Shown: positions 23,043 through 23,737 of the stretch, piece after piece
Layout: each line of letters begins with the position of its first letter
How positions within the stretch are numbered: position 1 is the first letter of the stretch
NCBI GenBank assembly: GCA_037176845.1
Contig: JAYKXP010000351.1
Coordinates: 1-23,737, forward strand
Source: Paramarasmius palmivorus
Taxonomy: Eukaryota > Basidiomycota > Agaricomycetes > Agaricales > Marasmiaceae
Length of the DNA stretch: 23,737 bases
Reading direction: 5' to 3'
Made by a program: the position numbers and the translations under genes
The notes under the pieces: generated by a model
What the model was told of the DNA's origin: nothing
Databases searched by the model: none
What the model saw: the letters and a program-made list of their open reading frames with translations, nothing else

Positions 23043-23737
23043 AAGGGAATAAGGAGCTGAATGTGTAGGGTGTGGAAGTCGGCAAGGGATATGTAGCGGA
23101 CTCTGCGCAATGGAAATTATCGAGGTGGTCTCAGATAAGACGCCACGTGCTTCGTAAAGCTGGCGTATACGCATCCACTGAACGGTAGGCCTGTTGATTC
23201 GTTTTGAGGATGTCGTCGTGGGGCAAGCGGTCATTGGGGATAAGATGCGCGGGATGTAACGTTGCAACTACGATTGGTCCGTGCGGTTTTCTGGCGACGA
23301 TATCTCGGCGGCACGACAGCGAATAAAATTGAGAGTTAGAAATTAAAGAGCAACATAAAGATGACCTGATAGGCAGGAGGTGAACTTGAGGTTGTGAGAG
23401 AGGAACGCCAGAGAAAAAAGAATTATTTGGGTACGCACTTGTACCCTTCGTGCACTTTCCAATTGCTCCCCATCAATCCCGATGTTCCTTCCTATCCTGA
23501 CCTCCTGTAGCGAACAGTAGATAAGTCTGTAGCTACAATAATTAAAGTTAAATTGAAGAAGAAAGAAAAGAACCAAAAAATACCTTTGTGCCATCGTCGT
23601 GACGAGATAGCTTGGGTCTAATGTAAAGAGGTCAAGAGAAAAGGCCGGTGCGAAACACAGCTCACTTTTCTCGATGCGGTTGTTTATGACCGGGCAAACC
23701 GTGTAACACCTAAATGGTTGACAAATACCAGATAGGA
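23043..23737. other. Inner array continuing beyond the window
   Basis: Counterpart of about 3085-3560: TGTGGAAGTCGGCAAGG, a minus-strand donor with one base lost (GTGCGTAC to TGCGTACC) at about 23437, an A-like CCATCGTC-GTGACGAGATAG at about 23592, B and C remnants near 23640-23700. No gene recognised. The window ends inside the array. Confidence 0.5.

Noticed and set aside
1..23737. tRNA, rRNA or known small RNA genes
   Set aside because: No cloverleaf with A and B boxes and no rRNA signature were noticed by eye on either strand; a covariance search was not possible here.

Overview
The window is a chromosome end of a fungus, most likely a basidiomycete. It opens with 23 perfect CCCCTAA telomere units (TTAGGGG on the G strand). 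Genes carry introns of about 45-60 nt with GTRNGT donors, and the only two solid protein genes belong to the fungal telomere-linked RecQ helicase neighbourhood. No species can be named from the sequence alone.

Layout. 1-162 telomere. 163-990 AT-rich subtelomere, including a block (278-990) that returns at 18207-18920. About 1.6-10.6 kb is an array of perfect or near-perfect inverted repeats (hairpins). They are packed end to end and recur as ordered cassettes, and many of the best ones end in the rule GTC-NNN-GAC. Small splice-signal modules (intron ~51-59, exon ~64-94, intron ~54-59 with donor GTGCGTG) separate the cassettes, on the minus strand from 1.8-5.5 kb and at 7.5 kb, and on the plus strand at 5.9-6.1 and 7.8-9.3 kb. 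At two cassettes (5418-6104 and 7412-8002) the modules face outward from both sides, like the ends of a symmetrical element. A piece of the TATA-binding protein gene (9545-9799) is embedded in the array, and the longest hairpin, a perfect 29-bp stem, lies at 9969-10033.

10.9-15.5 kb holds two plus-strand genes: a RecQ-type DECH helicase (10976-13673, one intron, apparently lacking its usual N terminus) and a two-C2H2-finger protein (13887-15523, three introns) whose C-terminal Cys/Trp domain resembles the helicase tail. 15.5-16.77 kb is gene-poor with short tandem repeats. 16.78-17.86 kb contains twelve variants of the palindrome GGTCATCC(N)GGATGACC at quasi-regular spacing. 17.86-18.2 kb is C/T-rich and ends in a single telomere-like unit (18200-18208), directly followed by the second subtelomere copy.

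18.2-23.7 kb repeats the order of the left end (subtelomere block, splice modules, hairpin cassettes) but is riddled with one- and two-base indels. The simplest reading is that an older chromosome end at about 18.2 kb was capped by a newer subtelomere carrying the helicase locus, after which the inner copy decayed; a poor assembly of the inner part is the alternative.

The candidate undescribed system is the hairpin cassette family. Its hairpins keep their order, change both arms together, and, where arms differ, usually differ in a way that still pairs as G-U in plus-strand RNA. Whether it acts as structured RNA, as a source of double-stranded RNA, as a modular spliced gene family, or is only a fold-back-rich repeat maintained by DNA processes cannot be settled from sequence alone.
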